A model generated the notes under the pieces. The model made no database searches. It worked only from the letters and a program-made list of their open reading frames with translations, and was not told the origin of the DNA. A stretch of DNA of 28,189 nt from JAFDEI01 sp964196055. Lineage in GTDB: Bacteria; Myxococcota_A; UBA9160; SMWR01. Location: the NCBI GenBank assembly GCA_964196055.1, contig CAXMSF010000290.1:1-28189 (forward strand), read 5' to 3'. Position numbers and translations under genes: made by a program. Below are positions 1-6,744 of the stretch, piece after piece (position 1 is the first letter of the stretch; the number at the start of each line of letters is the position of its first letter).

Positions 1-459
1 CGCGATCGGCTCACCGATCAGCCGCTCGGGATCGTTCATGACTCCGAAGATCAGATCGGTGTAATTCCGGTAGTGATTGTGCAGCGACATGAAGACGTCG
101 CGGGGATCGCGGCCGACGATGATATAAGAGACTTCCGGGTAGTAGGGCAGCCCGTCGAGCGGGAGGTGGCTCTTCAAGAAGCGTCGATCGGGTAGCGCCG
201 CGAGCAACTCCCGCAGATCTTCCTTTTCGACCCCCATGAAACAGGCGTCGACCCACGGCGAGTTCTCCCGCAGCTCGAGCAAGGCCGTATCGTCGCCCCG
301 TAGCAGCCAGCCCAGGATCTGCTGCGCCCAGGTCGTGCCGGACTTGTAGGAGGTGGTCACGACGATGTCGCCCGCGCGCGGCGCATAGACGTCCCAGCGC
401 GTCGAATCGAGATGGTGGTTCTTGTAGACGCGCGTGACTTCCGGAATCCGAGGCGACAA
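1..459 (-). CDS. Sulfotransferase family protein, PAPS-dependent (3' end outside window)
   Basis: This is the first 153 residues of a cytosolic-type sulfotransferase, which moves sulfate from PAPS to an alcohol, phenol or amine acceptor. The 5'-phosphosulfate loop TSYKSGTTW is at residues 36-44. A KSHLP segment carries the likely catalytic His98. The 3'-phosphate-binding stretch IIVGRDPRDVFMSL is at about 113-126. The start is taken as TTG because an in-frame TGA stop lies immediately before it and a GGGAG ribosome site sits about 8 nt upstream. The reading frame is open to the left edge, so the C-terminal half and the acceptor-site residues are missing. It is the last visible member of a minus-strand run after the MaoC pair, 123 nt downstream. 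The acceptor cannot be predicted. Family assignment is secure; the substrate is unknown. Confidence 0.9.
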   Translation of the reverse strand, partial: MSPRIPEVTRVYKNHHLDSTRWDVYAPRAGDIVVTTSYKSGTTWAQQILGWLLRGDDTALLELRENSPWVDACFMGVEKEDLRELLAALPDRRFLKSHLPLDGLPYYPEVSYIIVGRDPRDVFMSLHNHYRNYTDLIFGVMNDPERLIGEPIA

Positions 460-582
460 TCAGCTGCTCCCTAGACGGCTCCGTGCCGGAGCGCCCGACG
501 ATATCACTGCGAACGCAACGCCCCCAGGTCTCGACGGCGCCACGAGCCAGGTGGGAACTCCCCAACGTCGACCTACAACGAA

Positions 583-996
583 CTATTGATCAACCGGCAA
601 TTCCAATACCGCGATTCCCTGAACGGCGCGTTGGCCGTTCTGACGATCGAGCCAGACATCGCACTCCACAAGATCCCGCTCGCCCTCCGAGCGGACCGCC
701 TTCACGACCCCGCCCGCGCTCACCCGATCGCCGTCGAGCACGGGAGCCGGAAACTCCACCCGCAATCGTCGAAGACTCGCGGGGCCCGCCCAGGCCAGCA
801 ACATGTTGACCACGTAGCCGAGGTTCACGGGGCTCTGATTCACGACCCGTCCGGCGAGGCCGACGCGTTCCGAAAACGCGCGATCCCAATGGATCGGGTT
901 CGGGTCGCGGAAGATCGCAGCCACGGTGCGCATCCGCTCCGCGGTGACGTGGTCGAGCGTCCACTCGGGGATGCGATCGCCGACTTTTGCCTTCAT
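583..996 (-). CDS. MaoC-like (R)-specific enoyl hydratase/dehydratase, catalytic half
   Basis: This 137-residue single hot-dog domain carries the hydratase-2 motif DPNPIH at residues 31-36, which supplies the catalytic Asp31 and His36. MaoC proteins hydrate enoyl-CoA or dehydrate 3-hydroxyacyl-CoA/ACP. The chosen ATG overlaps the stop of the preceding gene as ATGA (993-996), so the two halves are probably translationally coupled. A longer frame runs upstream but would lie inside the neighbour. Catalytic motif here and none in the partner is the pattern of heterodimeric dehydratases such as HadA/HadB or ChsH1/ChsH2, where a non-catalytic hot dog shapes the substrate pocket. I infer a role in fatty-acid, steroid or other acyl-CoA metabolism. 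The nearby sulfotransferase and rhodanese do not narrow this down. Confidence 0.88.
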   Translation of the reverse strand: MKAKVGDRIPEWTLDHVTAERMRTVAAIFRDPNPIHWDRAFSERVGLAGRVVNQSPVNLGYVVNMLLAWAGPASLRRLRVEFPAPVLDGDRVSAGGVVKAVRSEGERDLVECDVWLDRQNGQRAVQGIAVLELPVDQ

Positions 997-1436
997 TCGG
1001 CGAATCGCCAGAAATGCCAACGGAAGGTTGCCCGCGCAACGATCTGTTCGGATTCGTCGAGCACCTCGATGCAATAGGTGAGCGAATCGACGACAGTCCC
1101 TCCTTCGTGCGGGGTGCGTTCGTGCTCGCGCACCCCGCCCCGCATCGCGTACGGTTGCGATTCGCGCAGCGGTTCGAAGAATTCCCAGTCGTAATAGTCG
1201 ATCGTGACCGAGGCATCCGACGGAGCTTCTGCGAGTTCGAAGAGATCGCCGATCCCGACTCCGACTCCGGCAATCGGAACGTGGAACAAGTGGATCGGAT
1301 GGGCGAGTCCGTCGGGTAGACGGTCCGCGCCGGTTGCTTCGGTCAATAGAAAATTCTCCCAGGGCTCGATCCGGTAATGGCCTCCAGGAAACGTGTGGCC
1401 GATCAAGGCCCGCATCCGCTCTTCACTCACCGCCAT
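993..1436 (-). CDS. MaoC-like dehydratase N-terminal-type subunit (non-catalytic partner)
   Basis: This 147-residue protein looks like the MaoC_dehydrat_N/FAS1-like hot-dog half. It has a FxGGHYRIEPWENFLLTEA-type N-terminal region, a strand-rich centre (VTIDYYDWEFFEPLRES, about residues 78-94) and a C-terminal strand ending in FRWHFWRF. It has no D-x-N-P-x-H motif. It should therefore depend on the overlapping downstream gene, which has that motif, for activity. ATG at 1436 is preferred because AGGGTGA lies a few bases upstream; the adjacent GTG at 1439 would add one residue. The 27-nt gap to the upstream rhodanese-cyclase gene suggests a shared transcript. The family is confident. The pairing is inferred from adjacency and the ATGA junction. 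Confidence 0.82.
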   Translation of the reverse strand: MAVSEERMRALIGHTFPGGHYRIEPWENFLLTEATGADRLPDGLAHPIHLFHVPIAGVGVGIGDLFELAEAPSDASVTIDYYDWEFFEPLRESQPYAMRGGVREHERTPHEGGTVVDSLTYCIEVLDESEQIVARATFRWHFWRFAE

Positions 1437-1463
1437 CACTTCACCCTAGCAACACGAGCCCCT

Positions 1464-2477
1464 TCAGTCTCCGGCCGTGTAGGCGTTGACGACTTCCTGC
1501 TCGAAGCCCTTCAACACCAGAGGGGCATCGAGCGGAACGAAACGTTCCATCAGGCGCGGAGTCTCAGCAGACAGGCGATCTACGACGGCGTGGGTCGCGA
1601 TGATGCCGTCCGGCGGAATCTCCTTTAGCATACGCGCGGCGCGGTTGATGCTCGGGCCGATCAACGCCACCGACCGCCGCATCGGGCTGCCGATGATCCC
1701 GATCACGAGGCTGCCGACGTCGAGGCTCAGGCGCGCGTGCAGGCGCACTTCGTCGGCAGGCTGACGAGCAATCCGCTCGCGAATCGCGAATGCAGCCTGG
1801 ACGGCTTCCGTCACCGACTCGAAGTACAGCATCGCCCCGTCACCTTCGTAGTCCTTCACATCGCCGCAGAAGGACAGCGCCACCTCGGTAACCACCTCCA
1901 TGAATCGTTGCACCAGTGCGAGGACTGCTTCCGGTTCACGCTGAACGATCAGCGGCGTCGAATCCGCGATGTCGACGAACAGGACGGTGAGTTCTCGCCG
2001 CAACGGTAGATCGCTGCGCTCGACGTAGTGCTCGACCAGACTCGGCACGAAGGCATTGGCGTGCGCCACTCCCGATGCCGAAGCAACGACGCGCTTCGCT
2101 TCGGCACCACGCCCCCGATCGGGCTGCAACGCGGAATCCACCTCGGCAGCCGGGAATCCGGAGCCCAGCCAGGCGCCGAGCCCCCCGGCCAACACGCAGA
2201 CGCCCTCAAAGCCTTCGGCGCTGAGCCACAGTGCCGCACGGGCACTGCTCGCGTCTTCGGGTCAGGTGCAATAGGTGACGAGCGGGATATCTCGAGGCCA
2301 GGAGCGCGCGTACTCGACCACGTCGGCAAGGGGAACCCACTGCGTACCGGGAATCTCCTGCGGATGAAGCTCGCGGGCATCGCGAGTACGGACGTCGACC
2401 ACCCGAAGGTCGCCACGCTTCGCACGCAATTCGCGAATCTCCTCGGGACTCCGTCGCGGGACGGCTTTGGCTTGCAT
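1464..2477 (-). CDS. Rhodanese-class III nucleotidyl cyclase fusion, probable selenoprotein (in-frame TGA as Sec72)
   Basis: Read through one TGA, this is a 337-residue fusion. Residues 1-110 are a rhodanese domain with VVDVRTRDA, the canonical active-site Cys70 in the loop TYC-T-U-PEDASSAR, and the C-terminal rhodanese signature LAGGLGAW (about 96-103). Residues about 155-335 are a class III adenylyl/guanylyl cyclase domain: TVLFVDIADST with metal Asp169, EGDGAM with metal Asp213, and GPSINRAARM with the Asn278/Arg282 pair that stabilises the transition state. The start ATG has GGAGGG just upstream. The frame is intact and conserved on both sides of the TGA at 2262-2264. The TGA sits two residues after the catalytic Cys, where I recall related rhodaneses carrying a second Cys (YCxCP). 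A SECIS-like hairpin follows. The alternative is a nonsense mutation or base-call error, leaving a 71-residue fragment and a cyclase lacking its sensor. Lys208/Asp209 lie near the purine-specifying position, but cAMP versus cGMP cannot be called. Confidence 0.8.
2223..2250 (-). promoter_or_regulatory. SECIS-like stem-loop directly after the in-frame TGA
   Basis: On the minus strand CAGTGCC (2247-2241) pairs perfectly with GGCACTG (2235-2229) around a five-base loop CGTGC (2240-2236). A lower stem GAG/CTC (2250-2248 with 2225-2223) forms if three bases bulge on the 3' side. The loop begins 22 nt after the TGA and has G in its second position. From memory, bacterial SECIS elements place a stem-loop inside the coding region about 16-37 nt after UGA, with a G in the first two loop positions. 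The element fits that model. No folding energy was computed. Confidence 0.62.
2262..2264 (-). other. In-frame TGA, candidate selenocysteine codon (residue 72)
   Basis: The codons around it read GTC ACC TAT TGC ACC TGA CCC GAA GAC GCG, that is VTYCT-U-PEDA. The protein frame continues without any shift into conserved rhodanese sequence and then the cyclase domain. The codon falls in the active-site loop, beside the nucleophilic Cys70. This is where a redox selenol is chemically plausible and where a random stop would be an unlikely coincidence. Confidence 0.68.
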
Positions 2478-2498
2478 CTTCCCTCCGCTTCGGCCGGC

Positions 2499-2504
2499 AG
2501 TATA
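2499..2504 (-). promoter_or_regulatory. Possible -10 element of the rhodanese-cyclase gene
   Basis: TATACT on the minus strand is one of the few AT-rich hexamers in this GC-rich intergenic region. It lies 21 bases upstream of the ATG at 2477, which would give a short leader containing the GGAGGG ribosome site. No convincing -35 box is seen 16-18 bases further upstream, so this is only a suggestion. Confidence 0.25.
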
Positions 2505-2591
2505 TCGCCCCGGGCCGGTCTGCCCGAATCGGGCTCGCGAGGGCCCGCTTTCCCGATGATCACGGCAGCGGCTATGGTCGACCCCCGGGAG

Positions 2592-2614
2592 CACCACCCG
2601 AGGATCGGGTGGTG
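2592..2614. repeat. Perfect 9-bp inverted repeat in a divergent promoter region
   Basis: CACCACCCG (2592-2600) and CGGGTGGTG (2606-2614) are exact reverse complements separated by five bases. It lies between the divergent starts of the rhodanese-cyclase gene (2477, minus) and the metallopeptidase gene (2673, plus). It could be an operator for either or both genes, or a transcript hairpin. No T run follows on either strand, which argues against a classical terminator. Confidence 0.6.
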
Positions 2615-2672
2615 GACGACGCGTAGCAAGTTGGAATCGCCCGCCGGATCACGAAGGTTGGAAAGCCGCAGC

Positions 2673-3701
2673 ATGGGAACAAGCAGCCGACGATCGCCGC
2701 TCGACGGCTCGCCCGAAGAGGCGATCCTGGACACTCGCCTCTGCGACCTCGGAGTGGCACTCGAAGGCAGCTGGCTCGAGGCACCTATCCGCGGCGTCAT
2801 GAGCGAACTCGCGAAGCACGAGCTGCGGATACGTCCGGCTTTCTGGCTCTCCGACGACTGGTTCTCGCCCGAAGGCATCGTCGGCGTCGCAATTCCGTTC
2901 TACCTCGCACACCCTCGCCTGAAGCGCCTCGAGCGCAAGCAGATGCTTGAAGTCGAAGGCGGCACGCTTGCGCAATGTCGCAAGCTGCTCCGGCACGAGA
3001 TCGGGCACGCGGTCCAGCACGCGTTCGAACTCCACCGGCGGCCGCGCTGGCGGGCGCGCTTCGGCAACTCCTCGCGACCGTATCCGGAATACTACCGACC
3101 GAATCCAGCCAGCCGCCGCCATGTGCTGCATCTCGCCTACTGGTACGCGCAGGCCCATCCGGACGAAGACTTCGCGGAGACCTTCGCCACCTGGCTCACG
3201 CCCGGGTCGCGCTGGCGCGAACGCTACGCGGGCTGGCCCGCACTCCGGAAACTCGAGTACGTCGATGAGTTGATGAGAGAGCTTGCCGGCCAGACACCAC
3301 GTGTACGCCGCCGCGCACGCGTCGAAGCCATCTCAGGCCTACGCCAGACGGTCCGCGAATACTACGCCGCCAAACGGGCACGCTTCGAAGGGGTCTCCAA
3401 CAATCTCTACGACGCCGACCTCCGTCGCATCTTCGGTGCCGACTCCGCAACATCCGGCCGCGAGCGGGCGGCCAATTTCCTGAGACGGAATGGCCCGAGA
3501 ATCCGCAGGATGGTCGCCCAGGGAACCGGCAAGCGGGAGTATGCTCTCGAAGTCGTACTGAAGGACATGATGACCCGCTGTCGCGAACTGGACCTCCGTG
3601 TCGGGCACACGGCTGAGGACATCCTGATCGACTTTGCCATCCTGCTGGCCGCGCGCAGCGTCGAGTACGTCTACCGCGGCCGTGAATGGCACGCGCTATG
3701 A
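2673..3701 (+). CDS. Putative zinc-binding metallopeptidase (Peptidase_Mx-like)
   Basis: A 342-residue protein with a zincin motif HEIGH at residues 108-112 inside LLRHEIGHAVQHAF. A downstream segment HPDEDFAETFATWL (about 162-175) probably supplies the third zinc ligand, Glu169 or Asp166. The layout resembles the family annotated as putative zinc-binding metallo-peptidase (PF15887, from memory). No signal peptide is visible, so a cytoplasmic role is likely. The frame is open far upstream to 2028, but that part is antisense to the rhodanese-cyclase gene. ATG at 2673 is the first start beyond the divergent promoter region and leaves the conserved domain intact; ATG at 2574 or 2556 is possible. 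The 3' end overlaps the ATP-grasp gene as ATGA, which implies a shared pathway. The substrate is unknown. Confidence 0.8.
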   Translation: MGTSSRRSPLDGSPEEAILDTRLCDLGVALEGSWLEAPIRGVMSELAKHELRIRPAFWLSDDWFSPEGIVGVAIPFYLAHPRLKRLERKQMLEVEGGTLAQCRKLLRHEIGHAVQHAFELHRRPRWRARFGNSSRPYPEYYRPNPASRRHVLHLAYWYAQAHPDEDFAETFATWLTPGSRWRERYAGWPALRKLEYVDELMRELAGQTPRVRRRARVEAISGLRQTVREYYAAKRARFEGVSNNLYDADLRRIFGADSATSGRERAANFLRRNGPRIRRMVAQGTGKREYALEVVLKDMMTRCRELDLRVGHTAEDILIDFAILLAARSVEYVYRGREWHAL

Positions 3702-4714
3702 GGCGACGCCGCGTACTGGTGCTGGTACACGAGGACTTCCTCGTCCCGATGGACCTCGACCACATGGCGCCGTCGGACCTGGAGCGCATCAAGACAGAGC
3801 GTAACGTCGTCGAAACCCTGCGCGAAATCGGCCACGAGGTTCGCCAGCTCGGCGTCAACGAAGACTTGAAACCGATCCGAGACACGGTCCAGCACTGGCG
3901 GCCCCACATCGTCTTCAATCTCCTCGAGGAGTTCCAGAACGAGGCCGTATTCGACCAACACATCGTCGCCTACCTCGAATTGCTGGGTGTTCCCTACACA
4001 GGTTGCAACCCGCGCGCGTTGGTGCTCGCGCGCGACAAGGCGCTCTCGAAGAAGCTGCTCAGCTACCACCGGATTCCGGTACCTCACTTCTTCGTCGTCC
4101 GCCGCGGGCGTTCCGTCCGGCGGTCACGGCGCATCGAGTTTCCGCTGATCGTCAAGTCGCTGATGGAGGAGAGTTCGGCTGGAATTGCGAAGACTTCGCT
4201 CGTCCGTGACGACGAGAGTCTTGCAACCAGAGTGCGGTTCATCCACGAACGATTCGAAACCGACGCGATCGTCGAGCAGTTCATCGCGGGACGCGAAATC
4301 TACGTGGCCGTGCTCGGGAACCACCGCCTCGAGGTGCTGCCGCCCCAGGAACTCGTGATGAGCAAGAACGACGCGAACGAACCGCTGATCGCCACGGAGA
4401 AAGTGAAGCACGACGTGCGCTACCAAGAGGAACACGGTGTCAAGATCGTCGTGCCGCGACTCGACGAAGCACTGTCGCAGCAGATCGTAAAGACCTCGAA
4501 GCGCGTCTACCGGACGCTGCAACTCGGAGGCTACGCACGCATCGACTACCGCATCGACGATGGCGGTCGGATCTACTGCCTCGAGGCAAACCCGAACCCC
4601 GAGATCGCGCGTTCGGAAGAGGTTGCGGCCGCCGCAGAGGCCGCCGGTATCTCCTACCCCCAACTGCTTCAACGCATCGTGAATCTCGGAATTCGGCGCG
4701 CTTCGTTCGGCTGA
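3698..4714 (+). CDS. ATP-grasp ligase, D-alanine--D-alanine ligase-like
   Basis: A 338-residue ATP-grasp enzyme, which would join a carboxylate to an amine through an acyl-phosphate. Visible elements are the N-terminal Rossmann-like part (RRRVLVLVHEDF), GVPYTGCNPRALVLARDK as in Ddl-type ligases, the ATP-binding strand FPLIVKSLMEESSAGI, EQFIAGREIYVAVLG, and the metal/ATP site GGYARIDYRIDD...YCLEANPNPE with the Glu and Asn that bind magnesium. ATG at 3698 overlaps the metallopeptidase stop as ATGA; ATG at 3686 would add four residues. A dedicated cell-wall Ddl is unlikely, since there are no mur or fts neighbours. I infer formation of a peptide or pseudo-dipeptide that the coupled peptidase might cleave or mature. 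That link is speculative. Confidence 0.82.
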   Translation: MRRRRVLVLVHEDFLVPMDLDHMAPSDLERIKTERNVVETLREIGHEVRQLGVNEDLKPIRDTVQHWRPHIVFNLLEEFQNEAVFDQHIVAYLELLGVPYTGCNPRALVLARDKALSKKLLSYHRIPVPHFFVVRRGRSVRRSRRIEFPLIVKSLMEESSAGIAKTSLVRDDESLATRVRFIHERFETDAIVEQFIAGREIYVAVLGNHRLEVLPPQELVMSKNDANEPLIATEKVKHDVRYQEEHGVKIVVPRLDEALSQQIVKTSKRVYRTLQLGGYARIDYRIDDGGRIYCLEANPNPEIARSEEVAAAAEAAGISYPQLLQRIVNLGIRRASFG

Positions 4715-4931
4715 GCGCCGCGCGGAATTCGATCATCGAAGACAACCGGAATGCCGCGGTCTAGAAGGTGCTGCACTCGAGCCCGACGCTGACGCGAGGG
4801 CCTCCGCGACCCTCGGTCAGTCTCGCTCAGCGCGGCTTCGAGTTCGGTTCCAGCCCGCGCCAGCCTGTGAACCGGAGCCTCAAGTCACCCGCCCTGACGT
4901 CCGACCTGACACTCAACCGCAGGAGTCCGAC
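4715..4931. other. Intergenic region with no recognised element
   Basis: These 217 bases lie between the ATP-grasp gene and the FHA gene. I see no clear hairpin with a T run and no promoter I would trust. The only signal is the AGGAG ribosome site at its right end, about 7 bases before the FHA start. Confidence 0.5.
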
Positions 4932-5486
4932 ATGAGCCCGTCAGCGAGCCCGAATCCCGGAGAACACGGCAGCGGTGTCCCAATCAGCGCGTTGCGTGCG
5001 GATGCCCACGAGCTGTCCTCGGAGGACTTCGAGGACCGCCATGGCAATGCTTTCCTGATGCTGACGGCCGCCGAATTGCATCGGCCTGCCGGGCCCTCGA
5101 TGACCGTCGTCAACCTCGAAAGCGACGACGAAACCTCCGACCACACGGCCGGACTCTCGCTGCTCGCCTACCCGATCCACAGCACCGAGCGATCGGTGGG
5201 ACACCTCATTACGCTCGGAAGGACCGCGAACAACGACGTCGTGATCCCGGACATCAGCGTCTCACGCTTTCACGCATTCGCGAAGGAAGTCGAAGGCGGC
5301 GGCCTCGCGATTCAGGATGCCGGTTCCACGAACGGCACCCTGGTGAATTCGGATTCCGTTCCTTCGCAGGGTCACGGCCCGCCCATGGAACTCAAATCAG
5401 GAGACAGCGTGCGACTCGGCCAGGTGGAATTCAGTTACCTCGACGCCCACAGCCTGCTGGACTTCCTGCGCGCACACGAGGCCTGA
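4932..5486 (+). CDS. FHA-domain protein
   Basis: A 184-residue soluble protein with one C-terminal forkhead-associated domain at about residues 88-165. The phosphothreonine-binding features are present: LGR at 95-97, SRFHA at 111-115 and GSTNGT at 131-136. The first 85 residues are acidic and not recognisable. FHA domains bind phosphothreonine peptides, usually made by Ser/Thr kinases, but no such kinase is in the window. The start is supported by AGGAG about 7 bases upstream. It lies 217 bases after the ATP-grasp gene and converges on the Spy-like gene with 31 bases between stops, so it is probably its own unit or the tail of the metallopeptidase operon. Confidence 0.88.
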   Translation: MSPSASPNPGEHGSGVPISALRADAHELSSEDFEDRHGNAFLMLTAAELHRPAGPSMTVVNLESDDETSDHTAGLSLLAYPIHSTERSVGHLITLGRTANNDVVIPDISVSRFHAFAKEVEGGGLAIQDAGSTNGTLVNSDSVPSQGHGPPMELKSGDSVRLGQVEFSYLDAHSLLDFLRAHEA

Positions 5487-5517
5487 GCCACAGCCTTTCG
5501 GTCGACTTCTCGGCCGG

Positions 5518-6255
5518 CTATTCCAAGCAGGAATCGAGGCGCCGATCGTGTCGCGGCCCACAGCGTCCGCGACCTTCGAACGCAGCTCGACAGTCGTCCG
5601 AGAGGTTCTCCCACTCGGCATCCAGGCACTGCAACCGCGCTCGCCCGGCTTCGGCCCCCGAACACAGGTCCGCCACATCCTCACGACAGCCGGCCAGCGG
5701 CCCGCGCCGCCCCTTCCCGCAACGTTCGCCTCCGCCGGGTCCAGCCTCTTCCGTGCATCCGCGGCCTTCGCCGCGATCCCGCCGACGACCTTCGCGAATC
5801 CCGATCAGCTGTTCACGCTGTTCGGGCGTGAGAAGCTTGCGAATCGCCAGCATCGCCTCCAGACGGTTCTTCCGCTGCCGTGATTTCAACGCCCCGATGC
5901 GATCGTTCTGTGACATCACCGCGGCCTCATCGGGCGACGACTGCGAAAGCAGCTCGTGCATCTTCTCGTGCTCGCTCCGAATCTCGCCGCGCATTTGTTC
6001 GGACCGCAACCGAGACGCGTCGACGATGGCCTGGATCGATTCACGGGCATCGTCATCGAGACCGAGTTCGTCTGCGTGTTCGTCGACGAATCGGCCTGGA
6101 TCCGGTCCGCGGGGACCCCCGTGATGCGGGCCGCGCGGCCCGCGATCGGAGATGCATGCGGCATCGTCGGCCTCTGCCTGCGCGAGCGCCGGCAGCATCA
6201 ACGCGATCCCCATTGCCGCGATCGCGGTTACCAGAGCACCCTTCAATTTCAGCAT
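5518..6255 (-). CDS. Spy/CpxP/CnrX-like periplasmic protein with Cys-rich C-terminal domain
   Basis: A 245-residue exported protein. A Sec signal peptide spans about 1-27 (hydrophobic core, then ALAQA). A Gly/Pro/His-rich linker (residues 38-55) is followed by a long charged helical region with the LTPEQ motif (142-146) typical of the Spy/CpxP/ZraP family of periplasmic chaperones and metal sensors. The tail holds six cysteines (190, 198, 210, 222, 232, 243); the spacing C-x7-C-x11-C-x11-C with REDVADLC and CLDAEWENLSDDCR resembles the Cys-rich GLG1/FGFR repeat, an unusual addition. It is the last gene of the long minus-strand run, 75 bases after a putative anti-sigma gene and the sigma gene. 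That order recalls CnrX with CnrY and CnrH. I infer an envelope-stress or metal sensor. The stimulus is unknown. Confidence 0.78.
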   Translation of the reverse strand: MLKLKGALVTAIAAMGIALMLPALAQAEADDAACISDRGPRGPHHGGPRGPDPGRFVDEHADELGLDDDARESIQAIVDASRLRSEQMRGEIRSEHEKMHELLSQSSPDEAAVMSQNDRIGALKSRQRKNRLEAMLAIRKLLTPEQREQLIGIREGRRRDRGEGRGCTEEAGPGGGERCGKGRRGPLAGCREDVADLCSGAEAGRARLQCLDAEWENLSDDCRAAFEGRGRCGPRHDRRLDSCLE

Positions 6256-6330
6256 GTTTCCTCCTCGGGCCAGATTGCCCGCAACTCTTCGACTCTTTGG
6301 AGTGCCGAGCGGCCCAAACGGTTTACTCGC

Positions 6331-6744
6331 TCACCCGTCGAGAAAAATTCCCGCAATTGCCGCATAGTCATCCGGCAACCCTTCCAGATCGCCGTCTGCA
6401 TCGACATCGTCGAACGATTCCGGATCGAAGAGGTCCCGCTCCCAGGCCGCTGCAGACGGTTGATTCACGGCGGCCACGCGGGATCGGGCGCTCTCGGGCG
6501 CGGTCGATTCGAAGGCGCCGAACGCCAGCGCCAGGCCGATCGCAAGACCCACCAGCGCGGACGCGAACGCCGGCCGCGCAAAGACGAATTCGCGAGGCGT
6601 AGCGATCCGACCCCGTAGCTCCGCATCGAGTGCCGCCCTGCGTGCGGGGCTGAGCGGAGGCGGAGCGTAATGCTCGACAAGACGCCCCAGGAACTCTTCG
6701 TCCTCGGCCGATAGCGACGGATGCTCCTCTGGTCTCTCGTTCAT
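6331..6744 (-). CDS. Single-pass membrane protein, putative anti-sigma factor
   Basis: A 137-residue protein with a cytoplasmic N-terminus of about 55 residues, one transmembrane helix (about 57-77, FARPAFASALVGLAIGLAL) and a short acidic periplasmic tail (FDPESFDDVDADGDLEGLP). I do not recognise a zinc anti-sigma motif or any named domain. Its start ATG overlaps the ECF sigma stop as ATGA (6741-6744), and its topology fits an anti-sigma factor that holds the sigma at the membrane, like CnrY or RsmA-type proteins. The longer upstream frame lies within the sigma gene and was rejected. The aspartate-rich tail could bind cations or the neighbouring Spy-like protein. The function is inferred from topology and coupling only. 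Confidence 0.68.
   Translation of the reverse strand: MNERPEEHPSLSAEDEEFLGRLVEHYAPPPLSPARRAALDAELRGRIATPREFVFARPAFASALVGLAIGLALAFGAFESTAPESARSRVAAVNQPSAAAWERDLFDPESFDDVDADGDLEGLPDDYAAIAGIFLDG

Noticed and set aside
2262..2264. Reading the TGA as a plain stop, giving a 71-residue rhodanese fragment and a separate cyclase gene
   Set aside because: The frame is conserved without any shift across the TGA, no ribosome site precedes the cyclase part, and the hairpin fits a SECIS. It remains the main alternative.
2028..2672. N-terminal extension of the metallopeptidase frame
   Set aside because: It is antisense to the rhodanese-cyclase gene and its divergent promoter, and its sequence shows no domain.
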